Shown: positions 24,208-33,598 of the stretch, piece after piece
Position numbering within the stretch: position 1 is the stretch's first letter
Layout of the letters: each line of letters starts with the position of its first letter
Assembly (NCBI RefSeq): GCF_014904745.1
Contig: NZ_JACZCS010000009.1
Span: 62,001-126,000 of the forward strand
Origin: Oricola nitratireducens
GTDB lineage: Bacteria > Pseudomonadota > Alphaproteobacteria > Rhizobiales > Rhizobiaceae
Direction: 5' to 3'
DNA length: 64,000 nucleotides
Program-made: the position numbers and the translations under genes
The notes under the pieces: generated by a model
The model's input: only the letters and a program-made list of their open reading frames with translations
Told to the model about the DNA's origin: nothing
Database searches by the model: none

Positions 24208-25367
24208 TGCTCGCTCCCGCCCGTTGCGCGCGCGAGACGCCCCTCGGTCAATCCCTTCACCGGCGCTGACACGATTTCCGCGCCGTTCGCAAGGCCGCTT
24301 TCTACTTCCGCGCGGGCATCCTCCGTCCTGTGGCCGAATAGCAGCGGGACTTTGCTGAGCTTGCCGCCGCGCACCGCCCAGACGAGGCCTTGATGCCCAT
24401 TGAAACCTTCTATCGCGGTTTCAGGCACCAGAAGGGCGTTGGGGAGTTCGGCAACCGTAATCCATACTTCGGCCTGCTCGCCGAGAAACGCCGTTGGCGG
24501 ACAAACGTCGCATGTAATCCATACACGCCGCTCCTCGTTCACGCGGTCACTTTCGATGCCGATCCGCGAAACCGATCCGGAGAAAACCTCATGCGGCAAT
24601 GACCTAAGACGGATCTCCGCGATTTGGCCTATTGCGAGACTGCCCGCTCGCTCCTCGTCGATATACGCCAGGGTCCATACGGTCCGGGGATCCATCAGGG
24701 TGAAAATCGTATCACCGGCATGCACGACGGTGCCCGCCTCGGAATGGCGCTCGACGACCACGGCGTCGAAAGGCGCCTTGAGGACGTGGTGTTCCAGTTG
24801 CACCGTTTCAAAGGCAAGCGCCGCACGCGCATCTGCGACCCGGGCCTTCCCCACGTCCAGTTCGCTTTGCGCAACAGCGAGATCGGCCGCGGCGATGTTC
24901 ACATCCCGTTGCGCTTCTTCGGCCGTTTGCGTCGAGATCGCACTGCGGCCCACCAATTCCTGTTGACGCGCATTGGCTGCCTCGCGCTGAGCAAGAACCG
25001 CCTTCGTTCGCACGATGACCGCTTCGGACTTGCCAACCCCGGCCTCCGCCGCCGCCAAATCAGCCTTGGCGCGCAATACCTTGGCCTCCTGTTCCGCAGA
25101 GTCCAATCGGGCCAGAATCCGGCCTTTGCGGACGGTGTCACCGTTGTCTGCCGCCAATTCGGTCAGCGCCGCGCCTACCTCGAATCCTACTTTTGAAACG
25201 ATCCTCGCTTCGACGGTGCCAAGCCCGTAGACGCGAACCGCGACGTCTTCCTCGGGTGTCACGACCGGAACGAGCAGGGGGCGCTCATTGGCAAATAAGT
25301 AACCGCCGCCGATTACGGCCAATGCGATGGCCAATCCGAGCAGGATCCGGGTTCTTCGGCGCATCAT
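24204..25367 (-). CDS. periplasmic adaptor (HlyD/DevB family)
   Basis: 387 residues: an N-terminal anchor (about 8-26), two lipoyl half-motifs (AALTELAADNGDTVRKGRIL and VLKAPFDAVVVERHSEAGTVV) around a long coiled-coil hairpin rich in alanine and glutamate (about 75-165), then beta-barrel domains. It links the ABC permease to an outer-membrane channel. The ATG at 25367 overlaps the stop of the TetR gene, so the whole export unit is read from the TetR promoter. Confidence 0.9.
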   Translation of the reverse strand: MMRRRTRILLGLAIALAVIGGGYLFANERPLLVPVVTPEEDVAVRVYGLGTVEARIVSKVGFEVGAALTELAADNGDTVRKGRILARLDSAEQEAKVLRAKADLAAAEAGVGKSEAVIVRTKAVLAQREAANARQQELVGRSAISTQTAEEAQRDVNIAAADLAVAQSELDVGKARVADARAALAFETVQLEHHVLKAPFDAVVVERHSEAGTVVHAGDTIFTLMDPRTVWTLAYIDEERAGSLAIGQIAEIRLRSLPHEVFSGSVSRIGIESDRVNEERRVWITCDVCPPTAFLGEQAEVWITVAELPNALLVPETAIEGFNGHQGLVWAVRGGKLSKVPLLFGHRTEDARAEVESGLANGAEIVSAPVKGLTEGRLARATGGSEQ

Positions 25368-25975
25368 GATGTCGCTCCCGCAGGGCCGGACTGGAATAGC
25401 TTGATCTGCGCGTCGAGAAGGCGCCTCCCCTCGGCTTCCATCGAAAACGTGCGCGCCCCGAGCGACCATCGCATCGCCAACCCCTGGACCAGGGAGATCA
25501 GCAGGATCGCTCCGTCTTTCGGATCGAGGTCTCGGCGGAAAATTCCGTCTTTTCTCGCGTCGGCGAGTTCGGACGTGATGGTCGCGTGAAACCGTGCCAG
25601 CACGCCAAGCAATGCCTTCCGCAGCGGTTCGTTGTCCGCCTGCAGTTCGCGCGAGAACAGGATTGCGGGGATCGCCGGATAAGTTTCGATCTGCTTGAGC
25701 TGCGCCAGTATCAGGCTTTTGATCCGCTCCCGCGGGTCATCCCCGCTGGACAGCGCATCCTGCCAGGCTGCGCTCATCTTGTCCGCGATCAATTCGGCGA
25801 CTGCCTGCCAAAGCGCTTGTTTCGTCGCGAAATGGCGAAAGATTCCCGGTTGGGTCAGACCGACCTCGTCAGCAATCGATTGCGTCGTCAACCGGTCGGG
25901 CCCAAGTTCATCGGCAAGGCGTAGCACGGCCATCACGATCTCGGATTTGCGTTCGTCGGCGGATTTTCGCACCAT
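25364..25975 (-). CDS. TetR family repressor of the export operon
   Basis: 203 residues; helix-turn-helix at about 10-55 (VLRLADELGPDRLTTQSIADEVGLTQPGIFRHFATKQALW). The C-terminal ligand domain is typical in length. It is the first gene of the operon and has a perfect inverted repeat 12-37 nt upstream of its start (25987-26012), so autorepression relieved by an exported compound is likely. Confidence 0.9.
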   Translation of the reverse strand: MVRKSADERKSEIVMAVLRLADELGPDRLTTQSIADEVGLTQPGIFRHFATKQALWQAVAELIADKMSAAWQDALSSGDDPRERIKSLILAQLKQIETYPAIPAILFSRELQADNEPLRKALLGVLARFHATITSELADARKDGIFRRDLDPKDGAILLISLVQGLAMRWSLGARTFSMEAEGRRLLDAQIKLFQSGPAGATS

Positions 25976-25986
25976 ATCAAGCCCGT

Positions 25987-26012
25987 TTAGTTAGTTATTG
26001 ATCACTAACTAA
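25987..26012. promoter_or_regulatory. TetR operator
   Basis: TTAGTTAGT and ACTAACTAA in perfect dyad symmetry with an 8-nt centre, directly upstream of the TetR start codon. AT-rich compared with its surroundings and placed where it would overlap the promoter. Confidence 0.7.
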
Positions 26013-26184
26013 TAAGGTAGAGTCGTGTTGTCAATAGATGTCCGAATGGAAGCAGCGGCATCGCGTATTCAACAAGGAGTTAGGTGTGCCCGCACGCGGA
26101 CATGTTCGCGACCTTCGACGGGATTCGGACGCCGCGGATCGCGAAATCCGCTGCGGATTCGTACAGGCAAGCGAATTCGTCAGA

Positions 26185-26316
26185 TTACGGCGGATCGCGT
26201 TCGTCCTGCATGATGTTCTCGAGTTCCGCCGGAATTTCCATTGCCGCGATTGCCTCAGCACGCGTTCTTCTTTCCTCGCCCTGGGTGAATGAGTAGGTAG
26301 CAACGCTTCCTTCCAT
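26185..26316 (-). CDS. possible acidic micro-protein (43 aa)
   Basis: Frame from ATG 26316 to TAA 26185 encoding MEGSVATYSFTQGEERRT and a C-terminal half ending ENIMQDERDPP. The composition (acidic, few arginine/proline runs) is more protein-like than other frames here, but there is no strong ribosome site and no family match in memory. Confidence 0.25.
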   Translation of the reverse strand: MEGSVATYSFTQGEERRTRAEAIAAMEIPAELENIMQDERDPP

Positions 26317-26495
26317 GTTTGAATGCGCGACTGCCTCTCGGTCGACGCCAAGCGCTCATCTTCAATCATATTCTCGCCGTGCGTGATCAATTTCCTTTGA
26401 TTATCCGGAGCGGACTATCCGCGGGCGTTAGCCACTTCGCTGACGACATGAAGCGCCCTTGCCCATGTCATGAACGAACCCTTCTCGCCAGCAGT

Positions 26496-26509
26496 TTGCG
26501 CAAACACAA
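26496..26509. promoter_or_regulatory. NnrR box upstream of nirK
   Basis: TTGCG-CAAA-CACAA, an exact fit to the TTGCG-N4-CACAA motif described for NnrR control in Rhodobacter sphaeroides. It lies 66 nt before the nirK ATG. The NnrR-type regulator gene is at 40265. Confidence 0.75.
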
Positions 26510-26574
26510 AGAAGGCAAGTGAACCGTCTCATAAAACCTCGCCATCCAAACCAGGGATGACAAGGAGAACGGAG

Positions 26575-27678
26575 ATGTTGACGAGAAGACAAGCCATGAT
26601 GACCGCCGGCGTTGCCGCAGTCGTCGCCGCAATGCCCCCCGCAGTGGCAGCAGCCGAAACGACGGACATCGCCTCTCTTCCGCACGAGAAGGTGACGCTG
26701 GTCGCGCCGCCTTATGTGCATGCACACGATCAGGTTGCCAAGGGCGGCCCGAAAGTCGTCGAATTCATAATGACGATCGAGGAAAAGCCTGTCGTTATCG
26801 ACGACGAAGGCACCACCCTGCAGGGCATGACGTTCAATGGCTCTATCCCCGGCCCGCTTATGGTCGTTCATGAAGGTGACTATGTCGAACTTACGCTGGT
26901 CAATCCGGCCAGCAATTCGATGCCACACAATATCGATTTCCACGCAGCGACCGGCGGCCTCGGGGGCGGCGCCCTGACGCTCATCAATCCGGGCGAACAG
27001 ACCAAGCTGCGCTTCAAGGCGACACGCTCGGGCACCTTTGTTTACCACTGCGCGCCTGGCGGCGCGATGATTCCGTGGCACGTGGTTTCCGGCATGAGCG
27101 GCGCGATCATGGTGCTGCCGCGCGACGGCCTTAAGAACGAGAAGGGCGAACCTGTTCGCTACGACAAGATCTTCTATATCGGCGAGAACGATTTCTACAT
27201 CCCGCGCGATGAGGACGGTAATTTCAAGACCTACGAGTCGCCCGGCGATTCCTATGCCGACACCGTCGAGGTCATGCGCGGCCTCGTGCCGACCCATGTC
27301 GTGTTCAATGGTGCCAGGGATGCCCTCACCGGCGACAACGCCATGAAGGCGAAAGTCGGCGAGACGGTCTTGATCGTTCACTCACAGGCGAACCGCGACA
27401 CTCGTCCCCACCTGATCGGCGGCCATGGTGACCATGTATGGGAAGAAGGCAAGTTCGCCAATCCGCCCGCGAAGAACCTGGAAACCTGGTTCATCCGCGG
27501 CGGGTCTGCCGGCGCGGCTACCTACACCTTCCTTCAGCCCGGCATCTACGCCTACGTCAACCACAACCTCATCGAGGCAGTGGAACTCGGCGCGACCGCG
27601 CACTTCGTGGTCGAGGGTGACTGGAACGACGACCTGATGAAGCAGGTTGAGGCTCCTGGGCCAATCCCGACGAACTGA
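26575..27678 (+). CDS. nirK: copper-containing nitrite reductase
   Basis: 367 residues; reduces nitrite to nitric oxide in the periplasm. A signal peptide (about 1-27) starts with MLTRRQAMM, a near-Tat pattern. All copper ligands are visible: type 1 H118, C159, H169 and M174; type 2 H123, H158 and H330; catalytic D121 and H279. AAGGAG is 7 nt before the ATG. It belongs to the short alphaproteobacterial class. Followed by nirV; controlled by an NnrR box at 26496. Confidence 0.97.
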   Translation: MLTRRQAMMTAGVAAVVAAMPPAVAAAETTDIASLPHEKVTLVAPPYVHAHDQVAKGGPKVVEFIMTIEEKPVVIDDEGTTLQGMTFNGSIPGPLMVVHEGDYVELTLVNPASNSMPHNIDFHAATGGLGGGALTLINPGEQTKLRFKATRSGTFVYHCAPGGAMIPWHVVSGMSGAIMVLPRDGLKNEKGEPVRYDKIFYIGENDFYIPRDEDGNFKTYESPGDSYADTVEVMRGLVPTHVVFNGARDALTGDNAMKAKVGETVLIVHSQANRDTRPHLIGGHGDHVWEEGKFANPPAKNLETWFIRGGSAGAATYTFLQPGIYAYVNHNLIEAVELGATAHFVVEGDWNDDLMKQVEAPGPIPTN

Positions 27679-27701
27679 TCGCCACCTTATTCGGCAGCGG
27701 C

Positions 27702-27718
27702 CCGGCATCCTGTGCCGG
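27702..27718 (+). terminator. hairpin between nirK and nirV
   Basis: CCGGCA and TGCCGG with a 5-nt loop, 23 nt after the nirK stop and 26 nt before nirV. No T-run; it may protect the nirK 3' end or attenuate nirV rather than fully terminate. Confidence 0.4.
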
Positions 27719-27743
27719 CCCGACAGTCTCTCAAGAGGACGAG

Positions 27744-28625
27744 ATGTCATTCAGCCATCCATGGATCGAAGCGGCCGCCGCGACCTCGGTTGGCATTGCC
27801 ACGGCCGTAGCCGGGCTTGCATGGTGGCAGACTCCGGTTTCTCAGCCTTCGACCGCGACCGTGATCGTAGCTCCGGCCGAATTTGACTTCGAACCGACGG
27901 GAGAATTCATCGCGAGAGGGGTCGAGTTTGATCCCGGAGACAGGGCCGTCATGCTCGATCGACCGATCGAGATCATGAAGTACCAAGTCACCCTCGGCGA
28001 GTATTTCGGCTGCGTCGAAGCGAAACGATGCGAACTTCCCGACAGGCGATCGACTGATACGAATGCGCCTGTGATCGGGGTGAACTTCCTCGATGCCCGC
28101 GCCTATGCCGACTGGTATTCGGACCGGACAGGCGAGCGGTGGCGGCTCCCGACGGCCGAGGAATGGGCCTACGTCGCCGCGGAGCGCTTCGCCGGAGAGG
28201 TTTTCAGCCGGGCCGACGAACCTTCCAATCCTGCAATCGCATGGATTCGACGTTACCGGGAGCAGGTGCTGCTTGCTCGCAAGCCAGATCCCGTTCTCCA
28301 TCCGGCAGGCTATTTCGGGTCGAACAGCAATGGGGTCTACGACCTCGGCGGCAATGTCTGGGAATGGACCTCTGCCTGCTATACGCGAACCGAGCAGGAT
28401 CAGGACGGCAACGTCGTCGGCAACCCTTACAAGAATTGCGGTATCCGCATCGCCGAGGGATTGCACCGGGCCTACATGACCAACTTGATTCGGGAGGGGA
28501 TGAGTGGCGGCTGCGCCGTCGGCACTCCTCCTGACCATCTTGGCTTCCGACTGGTGCGAGACGACCAGCGCTTTCCCCGCCTGGCCCGGCTCGGACGGAC
28601 GATCGCGAACGTCCTTTCCCGGTGA
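27744..28625 (+). CDS. nirV: NirV, SUMF1-like protein
   Basis: 293 residues: an N-terminal signal anchor (about 12-28) then a formylglycine-generating-enzyme-like fold (MKYQVTLGEYFGCVEA, GVNFLDARAYADWYSD, RWRLPTAEEWAYVAA, GVYDLGGNVWEWTSACY, LGFRLVRDD). NirV regularly follows nirK; its role is not firmly known, possibly in enzyme maturation. Confidence 0.92.
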   Translation: MSFSHPWIEAAAATSVGIATAVAGLAWWQTPVSQPSTATVIVAPAEFDFEPTGEFIARGVEFDPGDRAVMLDRPIEIMKYQVTLGEYFGCVEAKRCELPDRRSTDTNAPVIGVNFLDARAYADWYSDRTGERWRLPTAEEWAYVAAERFAGEVFSRADEPSNPAIAWIRRYREQVLLARKPDPVLHPAGYFGSNSNGVYDLGGNVWEWTSACYTRTEQDQDGNVVGNPYKNCGIRIAEGLHRAYMTNLIREGMSGGCAVGTPPDHLGFRLVRDDQRFPRLARLGRTIANVLSR

Positions 28626-28658
28626 CAGAAGCCCTAAAGACAATCGCAAGGAGCGAGA

Positions 28659-29054
28659 ATGATGCGTGCAAGGGATCGAAGAATCACTCATCAGCGAGAT
28701 GAAGACTTCTACAACGGCGAGTTCTCGCTCGTCGAGAAACTGCGCCAGGGATTGGCCGACGCGGGCCTTGACTGCCGTTGCGAGGACGAGGCCGGACGCA
28801 TCTTCGAGAAAGTCGACGAAATCCGCCGATTAGGCGCACTTGAGGATGCGCGCAAGATGCGCGACGCGATCGCAATCGTCATGGTGCTGCTCACCGAGAT
28901 CGACGAACTCACGGCGGACGAACGCGACCTCTCCTCTTTCGAGGAAATTGCATGTCTGTTCGAGGATGTCGCGGAATATGCCAGTCGCGGAGCCTCGTTC
29001 AGCCGTCTGCTGACCTTCAGCGGCCGCGCTCGGCACGAAGGCAGCGTCCAATGA
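28659..29054 (+). CDS. unknown helical protein of the nirK-nnrS operon
   Basis: 131 residues, no signal or membrane span, strongly helical and acidic, with one cysteine pair (CRCED at about 39-41) and another cysteine near residue 99. I do not recognise a family. It lies between nirV (33 nt gap) and nnrS (4-nt overlap), so it is co-expressed with NO metabolism genes. Confidence 0.65.
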   Translation: MMRARDRRITHQRDEDFYNGEFSLVEKLRQGLADAGLDCRCEDEAGRIFEKVDEIRRLGALEDARKMRDAIAIVMVLLTEIDELTADERDLSSFEEIACLFEDVAEYASRGASFSRLLTFSGRARHEGSVQ

Positions 29055-30271
29055 CCAGTACCGAACACCATCCCGACCGCTCAGTATTGCGCCGCCAGCG
29101 AGCCGCCGCAGCGACAGGCCGTGACGGGCGGGGGCTAATATCCGCCATGCCTCCGATCCTGCAATACGGATTCCGGCCCTTCTTCCTCGCGGCCGCGCTT
29201 CAGGCCGGCGTGATGATTCCCGCCTGGCTTGTGCTGTTCCACACCGTTCCGGTCTCTTGGCACGCGCACGAAATGATCTTTGGTTATCTGGGCGCCGTCA
29301 TCGCCGGCTTCATTCTGACTGCGGTCCCGAATTGGACGGGTCGGCTGCCGTTGAGCGGGTGGCCGCTGGCAGTGCTCATCGGCCTGTGGCTCGCCGGGCG
29401 CATCGCCTGCGACAGCGCGGAGCCGTCGCCGATAGTCATGGCGATAGACTTGGCCTTTCCTGTCGCCCTGACTGCTGCCGTTTGGCGCGAGGTGATCGCA
29501 GGCCGGAACTGGAAGAACGCGCCTGTCGCCGGAATGCTCACGCTCTTCACGACTGCCAACGCCCTGCATCACCTCGAAAACGTCGGTTTCGGTCTCGACG
29601 GGATCGGCATTCGGCTCGGTCTCGGTACGGTCGCAATGCTGATCGCGCTAATCGGCGGGCGAATCGTTCCAAGCTTCACGCGCAACTGGCTGGCGAGGCA
29701 GGGGAGCCCTTCGCTTCCTGCCAGATTCGGGCTGCCGGACAAGGCGGCGCTCGCGACCACGGCGATGGCGATGGTCCTGTGGACATTCCTGCCGGACTGG
29801 TCCGCCACGGGGATCTTACTTGCATTGTCAGGAACTCTTCTCGGGGGCCGCATGCTGCGCTGGAGAGGTTTTCGGACACTCGGCGAACCGATCGTAGCGA
29901 TCCTACACGCGGGTTACTTGTGGCTCGCCGTCGCGATCGCATTGCTGGGCCTGGGCATTCTCGTTCCCGGGGTCTTTCCGGCTACAGCCGCCCTGCACGC
30001 CCTGACGACGGGCGCGATCGGCACCATGACGCTGGCCGTCATGACCAGGGCGAGCCTCGGCCATACCGGACGGGCCATCGAAGCCGACGGGTGGACGGTG
30101 GCGATCTACATCCTCGTGACGTTGGGTGCCCTTTTCCGGGTAGCGGCACCGCTTCTCCCGTTCCAGTACCTGCCGCTGCTGATGACAGGTGGCGTGCTGT
30201 GGAGCGGGGCGTTCCTCGTGTTCGCGGGCAGATACGGCCCTATCCTGTGCAAGCGCAGAGCTTCAGCCTGA
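29051..30271 (+). CDS. nnrS: NnrS, NO-responsive membrane protein
   Basis: 406 residues with about 12 hydrophobic segments. Typical NnrS landmarks: ILQYGFRPFFLAAAL, WHAHEMIFGYLGAVIAGF (histidines proposed to bind heme/copper), ALHHLENVGFG, GGRIVPSFTRNWL and the LTTGAIGTMTLAVMTRASLGHTG stretch near the end. NnrS lowers nitrosative stress in denitrifiers. It is the last gene of the nirK operon and faces nosX. Confidence 0.93.
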   Translation: MTSTEHHPDRSVLRRQRAAAATGRDGRGLISAMPPILQYGFRPFFLAAALQAGVMIPAWLVLFHTVPVSWHAHEMIFGYLGAVIAGFILTAVPNWTGRLPLSGWPLAVLIGLWLAGRIACDSAEPSPIVMAIDLAFPVALTAAVWREVIAGRNWKNAPVAGMLTLFTTANALHHLENVGFGLDGIGIRLGLGTVAMLIALIGGRIVPSFTRNWLARQGSPSLPARFGLPDKAALATTAMAMVLWTFLPDWSATGILLALSGTLLGGRMLRWRGFRTLGEPIVAILHAGYLWLAVAIALLGLGILVPGVFPATAALHALTTGAIGTMTLAVMTRASLGHTGRAIEADGWTVAIYILVTLGALFRVAAPLLPFQYLPLLMTGGVLWSGAFLVFAGRYGPILCKRRASA

Positions 30272-30425
30272 CTTGGGCTCTTGCGCCGGAGGGCCCGTGC
30301 TTTAGCGGCTCGGTGGATCCGGCTCCAGATGGCCCTTCCGAGAAACGCCCCGACAACGAGTTCCGGTCTGCCGGAAGTTTGCGCTCGCACAGCGCCGGTA
30401 GCGGGCGCTCTCACGCGCTCTTGTT

Positions 30426-31361
30426 TCAGATTATCGTCTCAACCTTTGCTTGCACATAGGATTCAAGCACTGCCCCAATCTCCGGACGAGACAGCGCGCA
30501 AAACCCCGTGGAGAGACCGTCGGCGATGGCGGCCGTAGGCGCGGAAACAGAGATCAGGTTCCAACGTTTGGCCACGATGCCTGTCCTTGGATCGAAAATG
30601 TGACCAACCCGTCCGGCTGGATCGAGTACGGTCCCGCTCGGCGCGGAAGTCGCGAGCGCCCGATTGCGGAGCTGAATCCGCCGGACGATGCGGCCCTTGG
30701 TGTCGGCGATTCCGGCCTGCCATGGCGAACCGTCGCCATGTTCTCCGGCGGCGGCAATCTCGCCCATGTCGATCAACAAATTGCTCAGGCCCTCCGCGCG
30801 CAACATTTCGGCGATCCGATCCGTGATATAGCCTTGGGCAATCCCGTTGAGCGTAATCGCCATGCCCGGTTGTTCGAACCCGATCTCGTCCGGTCCGTAG
30901 GCGACATTGCTCCACCCGACGGAACGGCATGCCTGCGCCAGTTCGGCGAACGAAGGCTCTCGGCCTCGCCGCATGCATTCGGAGTATAGACGCCATACGG
31001 GCTGCACGGTCGGATCGAATGCGCCGTCGGTGATCGCCGCCAACGCTCCGCACAGCGAAAGAACCTCGAGCAATTCGCTCGGCGGATGCTCCAGCCGGCC
31101 ACGTTCGTTGAGCGTACGAACCGCGGAGTCCGCCCGGTAAAGGCTGAAGATCGATTCGAGCCGATCGATTTCCGCCTGCACGCGCACAGCGATCTCCCGC
31201 CCACGTATCTGGTCAACGCCGACGAGAAACATTGAAGACCGCGCACCGAGTGATGTCCCGTGCCAGCGAAAGGCCTTGCCCGCAGCGAAGGCGGTCTCGG
31301 GCATAAGCGTCGCCGCGGCAGCAATCTGGAGAAACCGGCGTCGATTAAAACTGGTGCTCAT
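30426..31361 (-). CDS. nosX: NosX, ApbE-type FMN transferase
   Basis: 311 residues. A signal (FNRRRFLQIAAAATLM, Tat-like) precedes an ApbE domain: DSAVRTLNERG, DGAFDPTVQPVW, TLNGIAQGYITDRI and the DMGEIAAAGEHGDG and SGTVLDPAGRVGHIFDPRTG motifs. NosX attaches FMN to the threonine of NosR in the periplasm, so that NosZ can be maintained active. Last gene of the nosRZDFYLX cluster. Confidence 0.93.
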   Translation of the reverse strand: MSTSFNRRRFLQIAAAATLMPETAFAAGKAFRWHGTSLGARSSMFLVGVDQIRGREIAVRVQAEIDRLESIFSLYRADSAVRTLNERGRLEHPPSELLEVLSLCGALAAITDGAFDPTVQPVWRLYSECMRRGREPSFAELAQACRSVGWSNVAYGPDEIGFEQPGMAITLNGIAQGYITDRIAEMLRAEGLSNLLIDMGEIAAAGEHGDGSPWQAGIADTKGRIVRRIQLRNRALATSAPSGTVLDPAGRVGHIFDPRTGIVAKRWNLISVSAPTAAIADGLSTGFCALSRPEIGAVLESYVQAKVETII

Positions 31362-31362
31362 C

Positions 31363-31881
31363 CTAACTGCCCTCCTCGTGTTCCATGTCGACCGCACCCA
31401 ACACCGCGTCGTCTGGAATGTCGTTCAACCGCATGAGATCGCCGCCATGCCTGGCTGCGAACTCCTTCGCCGCATCCTCGGTACCGAAAGGCACGACTTC
31501 GGGTGCACCCATCCCACCGGTCGCGTCGGAACCGACCACGTATGTCGCCTTGCCCGCCACTATCCAGTTGTCGATACCGGGATCCTCCCAGCTGGCCGCG
31601 CGCGCCATGTCGTTGACATAAACCGCAGTGATTTCTGCCGTTTTTTCCGGCTCCCGGATAAACGCGACAGCATCACGCACCTGGGCAAACCAAAGCGGTG
31701 CCGGCTGGCCGGCGAGATGTATCTGCGCCTTTGGCCCGGAATGGTCGAGCACGTACATCTGGCAGTAATGGCCGACCGCATCCTCGCTGAGCTTAACCGG
31801 GTCCGGCGTTTCGGTCCCGTTTGTGTCACGGCATCCGGAAAGTGCAAATCCGAAAAGAAGGATCGCAACGGGAATTCTCAT
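31363..31881 (-). CDS. nosL: NosL copper chaperone lipoprotein
   Basis: 172 residues. Lipoprotein signal with lipobox ALSGC (C17), then the Cu(I) site CQMYVLDHSGPKAQIHL and AVYVNDM, typical of NosL, which delivers copper to apo-NosZ. The ATG overlaps the nosY stop. Confidence 0.93.
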   Translation of the reverse strand: MRIPVAILLFGFALSGCRDTNGTETPDPVKLSEDAVGHYCQMYVLDHSGPKAQIHLAGQPAPLWFAQVRDAVAFIREPEKTAEITAVYVNDMARAASWEDPGIDNWIVAGKATYVVGSDATGGMGAPEVVPFGTEDAAKEFAARHGGDLMRLNDIPDDAVLGAVDMEHEEGS

Positions 31882-32711
31882 GACTCGATCCTCCTGAAAG
31901 CCGCCCAACTGAGGCCCAATGCACCAAACGACCAAGTCACCAGGGCCGCAAGGGCGACAACATGTGAAACTGCTTTGGACGCGCCGCCCACCCCCGAGGC
32001 CAACGCGACGGCCTCGCCCGTCGGCATGTTGACTACCCTGAACGCATCTGCGGGATTGCCGACCAGCATCCAGGGGAAGACCTGCCGAGTGAAGAATCCG
32101 CCATTGTCGACCACGAGCGCGCCCAGCATGCCAAGATCGTAGAGCACGACAAACACCAGCCAGAGCCCGATCGCCAGCCCCGCCGCGACCCCGGGCTGCC
32201 GCGCCAGACTGGAGATGGCGTAGCCGAGACCGAGAAATGCCGCACCCAGCAACACTGCGGTCCACCACAGCCGGAGCAGGGCGTACAGGCTTGTTTCCGA
32301 CACGCCCCCCGCCTTACCGTCGATCCCCCAGGCCATGATTCCGGCCAGGCTGAAACCGATCGCCAGCGCAAAGGCAAGCACGCTCAGATGGGCCGAAAGT
32401 TTTCCGGCTAAAATGGCGAAACGCGAGACGGGATAGCTCAACATCAGGGCGAGCGTTCCGCGATCGGCTTCGCCCGCAATGGCATCGAAGGCAAGAAGCA
32501 GAGCGATAAGTGGCGCCAGATAAACGGTCAGCGTCGTGAGGCTGGCAACCGCAACGGTCAGCAGGTCGACACCCAGCGTGCCTGTTGGACCCGAACCGGC
32601 GAATGTCAGCACCGCCGCGAAAAGGGCAGTCAGTCCGACCGCGAGCGCGACCCAAAAGTTACGTAGTGCGATCTTCAGCTCCGCACCGGCAATGGCAAAT
32701 ACCGCTCTCAT
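31878..32711 (-). CDS. nosY: NosY, ABC permease for NosZ maturation
   Basis: 277 residues with six membrane segments and the features of NosY: FDAIAGEADRGTLALMLSYPVSR near the first third, LLAFD, and the LWTAVLLGAAFLGLGYAISS stretch. With NosF and NosD it forms the NosDFY complex that assembles the CuZ site. Overlaps nosF and nosL by 4 nt each. Confidence 0.93.
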   Translation of the reverse strand: MRAVFAIAGAELKIALRNFWVALAVGLTALFAAVLTFAGSGPTGTLGVDLLTVAVASLTTLTVYLAPLIALLLAFDAIAGEADRGTLALMLSYPVSRFAILAGKLSAHLSVLAFALAIGFSLAGIMAWGIDGKAGGVSETSLYALLRLWWTAVLLGAAFLGLGYAISSLARQPGVAAGLAIGLWLVFVVLYDLGMLGALVVDNGGFFTRQVFPWMLVGNPADAFRVVNMPTGEAVALASGVGGASKAVSHVVALAALVTWSFGALGLSWAAFRRIES

Positions 32712-33598
32712 ATCGAACCACCGCCGCTGTAGTATCGGTAGAGGTCCTCCAGGCTTGGAGGTGCGACCTCGACATCCTCGATCAGCGATTCCAGTGCCGC
32801 GATGCGCCCCAGATGGCCGAGCTTTTCGTCCTGCAGACAGGAGATTTCAATTGATCGGCCGCTGGTTCGCACCGCGCCCAGCCGGTCTGCCACTTCGTCC
32901 GACTTTTCGGGCCGCGCGGCCACGCGAAGCCGGATCGGCAGGCGGGCCTGTGAACGCAGCATGGCAAGCGGCGCGTTAGCTACCAAGCGGCCCTCTAGCA
33001 ATATGGCGATCCGATCGGTCCGCGCTTCGAGTTCCGTGAGGGCGTGGGAGGAGAGCAGTACGGCTGTTCCGTTCGACGACAGTTCATTGACCAGATTGTA
33101 GAAATCGCCGCGCGAAATGGGATCGAGCCCAGAGGTTGGTTCGTCCAGAACAGCCACACGCGGTTTGCCAAGTAGTGCCTGGGCCAGACCCAGGCGCTGG
33201 CGCATTCCCTTGGAATAGGTCGCTATCCTCCGGTCCGCGGCGCGGTGAAGTCCGACGCGCTCCAACAATTCGTCCGCAGGTCTGCGCCCGACACCGCGCA
33301 GGCGGGCCAGCAACAGCAATTGCTCCCGGCCGGTCAATGACCGATGAAACGCCACGTTCTCGGGGAGGTAGGAAGATGCCGAGCGAGCGGCATGACTGCC
33401 GGGGGTCGCCCCGAACACACTGATTGATCCCTCGTCCAGATGCGTCAGCCCCAGGATCATCTTCATCAACGTGGTCTTGCCCGCGCCATTGTGGCCGAGC
33501 AGCGCCACCCGTTCACCCGGAGCCATGGAAAGGCTGATATCGGATACGGCCGTCACCTCACCGTATCGGCGCGTCACGTTGGTGATCTCGAGGCTCAT
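32708..33598 (-). CDS. nosF: NosF, ABC ATPase for NosZ maturation
   Basis: 296 residues. Walker A LLGHNGAGKTTLMKMILG, signature YSKGMRQRLGLAQALLG, Walker B VAVLDEPTSGLDP and H-loop LLSSHALTE. Energises NosDFY. The start at 33598 gives the family length and overlaps the nosD stop; an in-frame extension upstream to 33883 is antisense-like noise inside nosD. Confidence 0.93.
   Translation of the reverse strand: MSLEITNVTRRYGEVTAVSDISLSMAPGERVALLGHNGAGKTTLMKMILGLTHLDEGSISVFGATPGSHAARSASSYLPENVAFHRSLTGREQLLLLARLRGVGRRPADELLERVGLHRAADRRIATYSKGMRQRLGLAQALLGKPRVAVLDEPTSGLDPISRGDFYNLVNELSSNGTAVLLSSHALTELEARTDRIAILLEGRLVANAPLAMLRSQARLPIRLRVAARPEKSDEVADRLGAVRTSGRSIEISCLQDEKLGHLGRIAALESLIEDVEVAPPSLEDLYRYYSGGGSI

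Larger units (their letters stand above)
26013..26574. other. intergenic region upstream of nirK
   Basis: Contains the NnrR-type box at 26496-26509, a short inverted repeat GCGGA-CTA-TCCGC near 26411, and a possible 43-residue acidic micro-protein on the minus strand (26185-26316). No other gene is supported. Confidence 0.45.

Noticed and set aside
26386-26401. ATCAA-N6-TTGAT upstream of nirK as an FNR site
   Set aside because: Half-sites are in the wrong orientation for FNR-type binding (should be TTGAT-N4-ATCAA); the TTGCG-N4-CACAA box at 26496 is a better candidate.
26428-27381. 317-codon frame antisense to nirK
   Set aside because: Shadow of nirK, whose copper ligands are all in the plus frame.
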